The notes below the pieces were generated by a model. It worked only from the letters and a program-made list of their open reading frames with translations. It had not been told where the DNA came from and did not search any database. Below are positions 62,641 to 64,000 of a stretch of 64,000 nucleotides of DNA, in pieces. The position numbers and the translations under genes were made by a program. How positions within the stretch are numbered: position 1 is the stretch's first letter; each line of letters starts with the position of its first letter. Origin of the DNA: Hymenobacter puniceus (lineage in GTDB: Bacteria; Bacteroidota; Bacteroidia; Cytophagales; Hymenobacteraceae); contig NZ_JACSCX010000007.1 in the NCBI RefSeq assembly GCF_014333525.1, forward strand, positions 1 to 64,000. Direction: 5' to 3'.

Positions 62641-62821
62641 ATAGCAGTTGAAAAAGGCCTCAGGCTTGCTCCGGGGGCTGGTTTTTCGATACGGTTCAGC
62701 TCGCGCTGGTGTTGTGGCGATGCCAGAGTTGTGTTAGTGGCAGCCAGCCGCTGGCGGTATAAGCACGTATAGCAGCCAGCCTGGCCCGAGGCGGGGCGTC
62801 TACCTTTTCTTATTGCCACAC

Positions 62822-63508
62822 ATGAAACCGCACGTAATCTGCCACATGATGAGCTCCCTCGACGGGCGCATCATTCTGAGCCGCTGGGGCGCCACGCCCG
62901 ACACCCACGAGTACGAAACTACCGCCGCCACCTTCGACGCCGACGCCTGGCTGGTGGGCCGCGTCACGATGGAAAAGGACTTCACCGATGGCCTCACGCC
63001 CGACCTGCAGCCTGTAGCCACGCCTCTCCCCCGCACCGACTACGTGGCCGAGCACGGCGCCGAGTCGTTTGCAGTAGCAGTGGATGCGCACGGCAAGCTG
63101 GGCTGGGAGTCGGCTTTCATCGACGACGACCACATCATCAGTGTCCTTACCGAGCAGGTCAGCGACGAGTACCTGGCCTATTTGCGCCGGGTGGGCGTGT
63201 CGTATCTGTTTGGCGGAAAGAAAGCGCTGGATTTCGCGCTGGTGCTGCACAAGCTGGGTGAGCTGTTTCCCATCAAAACGCTGCTGCTGGAAGGCGGCGG
63301 CCACGTCAACGGCTCGTTGCTGCGCGCCGGGCTGGTAGACGAGCTGAGCTTGCTGCACTACCCGGTAGTGGATGGAGCCGCGTCTTCGCCTACCATCTTC
63401 GAGCAGGGCGAGCAGCCCGGCCCACCCCGGCCATTTGAGCTGCTGAGCGTGGAGCAGCGCGCCGGCGGCATTCTGTGGCTGCGCTACAAAGCTGGTCCGG
63501 CCCGGTAA
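62822..63508 (+). CDS. RibD C-terminal / dihydrofolate-reductase-fold protein
   Basis: 228 residues from the ATG at 62822. KPHVICHMMSSLDGRIILSRWG is the NADPH-fold start with the S-LDG-I pattern; DADAWLVGRVTMEKDF, VSYLFGGKKALDFALVL and LLLEGGGHVNGSLLRAGLVDELSLL are classic RibD_C blocks. No deaminase domain is present, so it is not the riboflavin enzyme itself but a stand-alone reductase of unknown substrate. Divergent from the catalase-like gene; the two may share control and a redox role. Confidence 0.88.
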   Translation: MKPHVICHMMSSLDGRIILSRWGATPDTHEYETTAATFDADAWLVGRVTMEKDFTDGLTPDLQPVATPLPRTDYVAEHGAESFAVAVDAHGKLGWESAFIDDDHIISVLTEQVSDEYLAYLRRVGVSYLFGGKKALDFALVLHKLGELFPIKTLLLEGGGHVNGSLLRAGLVDELSLLHYPVVDGAASSPTIFEQGEQPGPPRPFELLSVEQRAGGILWLRYKAGPAR

Positions 63509-63841
63509 GTGCCGCACTTGTTCTTTTTCCTTGAAAACAGAAAGCCACTAGACTATTCACCAGAAAGTACGGGCCAGCTCAAGCCTGCAGGCACAATAAA
63601 TCGGAAAAGTAGTTGGTGGCCGTATGCGAAGCTTCTAACCAGAAATGAATCAAAGCCACGCCAGAGCCACCAGCAGCTAGTGCGGGCCACAGATAGAGCC
63701 GGCAGAAGTAGCAACTGTGGCGTGGCGGTGGGTGGTGCGTTGCCTGAAAGCTATAAAGCAAGCATGCTACAACGCGCTAACCTCCCTGAACCACGCCGTT
63801 GAGCCTGGCAGGTCTTGGCACGCCCGAGCACCGCTTTCGGC
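63509..63841. other. Intergenic stretch with no recognised feature
   Basis: About 330 bases between the RibD-C gene and the gene running in from the right. The frames present have no family resemblance, and I see no hairpin or repeat of note. Confidence 0.45.
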
Positions 63842-64000
63842 TTATTGCTGCTGCAGCCATGCCTGTGCCTCCGGGCCGCTCTCGAATGAGCGGTACGTGA
63901 GCGGCGTATTCTGAATCTGGGTGGTGATGTAGGCAGTGGCCAAGCGCACCATTACGTCCGACGACACAGCAATGGCTCCGTACCGGTAGCCGTTTTGGAT
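63842..64000 (-). CDS. C-terminal part of an unknown protein (cut by the window end)
   Basis: On the minus strand an open frame enters from base 64000 and stops with TAA at 63842: 52 residues visible, IQNGYRYGAIAVSSDVMVRL, ATAYITTQIQNTPLTYRSFE, SGPEAQAWLQQQ. The pattern 'GYRYGAxxVSxDVxxxLA...Y(R/K)SFxxxxEAxAWL' is like the end of small STAS-like or SpoIIAA-like proteins common in Cytophagales. Start and full length are outside the window. Confidence 0.6.
   Translation of the reverse strand: MQNGYRYGAIAVSSDVMVRLATAYITTQIQNTPLTYRSFESGPEAQAWLQQQ

Noticed and set aside
61360..62772. 470-residue open frame antisense to the catalase-like gene
   Set aside because: Shadow frame; repetitive Gly/His/Val composition and no recognisable blocks.
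63509..63802. 97-residue open frame after the RibD-C gene
   Set aside because: No conserved pattern, odd composition, no promoter; considered noncoding.

Overview
The window looks like chromosomal DNA of a GC-rich member of the Bacteroidota, most likely Hymenobacter or a close relative. The grounds are its protein families (DUF5686 and Oar-type TonB-dependent receptors, PA14-OmpA protein, Omp85 protein, NrdA/NrdB arrangement), the rarity of Shine-Dalgarno sequences, and repeated examples of the Bacteroidota promoter pattern TTTG/TTGC, 19-22 bases, TAnnTTTG. The genus is an inference; no rRNA gene lies inside the window.

Region 1 (0.4-18.5 kb) is a molybdenum-cofactor and formate island. It holds an FdhF/YdeP-type molybdoenzyme, a small DUF7009-like protein, FdhD, MoeB fused to rhodanese, a MOT1-like molybdate permease, MoaA, MoaD, MoaE, a MobB-like/MobA fusion, MoaC and MoeA. 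It ends with an oxalate/formate-type MFS carrier and a 47-residue partner protein. Together these supply molybdate uptake, every step of cofactor synthesis seen in the family, sulfuration of the cofactor, a client enzyme and an anion carrier. An RtcB-type RNA ligase sits inside the island between two copies of one palindromic repeat.

Region 2 (18.7-31.9 kb) has an N-acetylmuramoyl-L-alanine amidase, small envelope proteins, metF, and metH. A clear SAM-I riboswitch with its own promoter precedes metH. A PA14-OmpA protein and a DUF5686 outer-membrane protein follow.

Region 3 (32.1-40.9 kb) is the most unusual. An Npt-like transporter fused to HEAT repeats and a cyclic-nucleotide-binding domain faces, tail to tail, a run of three VOC-like paralogues, a TPR histidine kinase, a stand-alone receiver, and a receiver fused to a class III adenylate cyclase. 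This reads as a self-contained kinase to cAMP to membrane-effector circuit; that reading is inference.

Region 4 (41.5-54.8 kb) has a DUF2064 glycosyltransferase-like protein, an Oar-type receptor, an initiator tRNA, an HSL-family lipase lipoprotein, an Omp85 protein, an AT-rich two-gene islet, hemW, an alpha/beta hydrolase, a cyclase-family hydrolase, and rplU-rpmA.

Region 5 (55-64 kb) has nrdB and nrdA with separate promoters, a coupled pair of small unknown genes after nrdA, two small exported proteins, a catalase-like protein, a RibD-C reductase and the tail of another gene. Intergenic spaces throughout carry long palindromic repeats of several families. No transposase, prophage or CRISPR array was seen.
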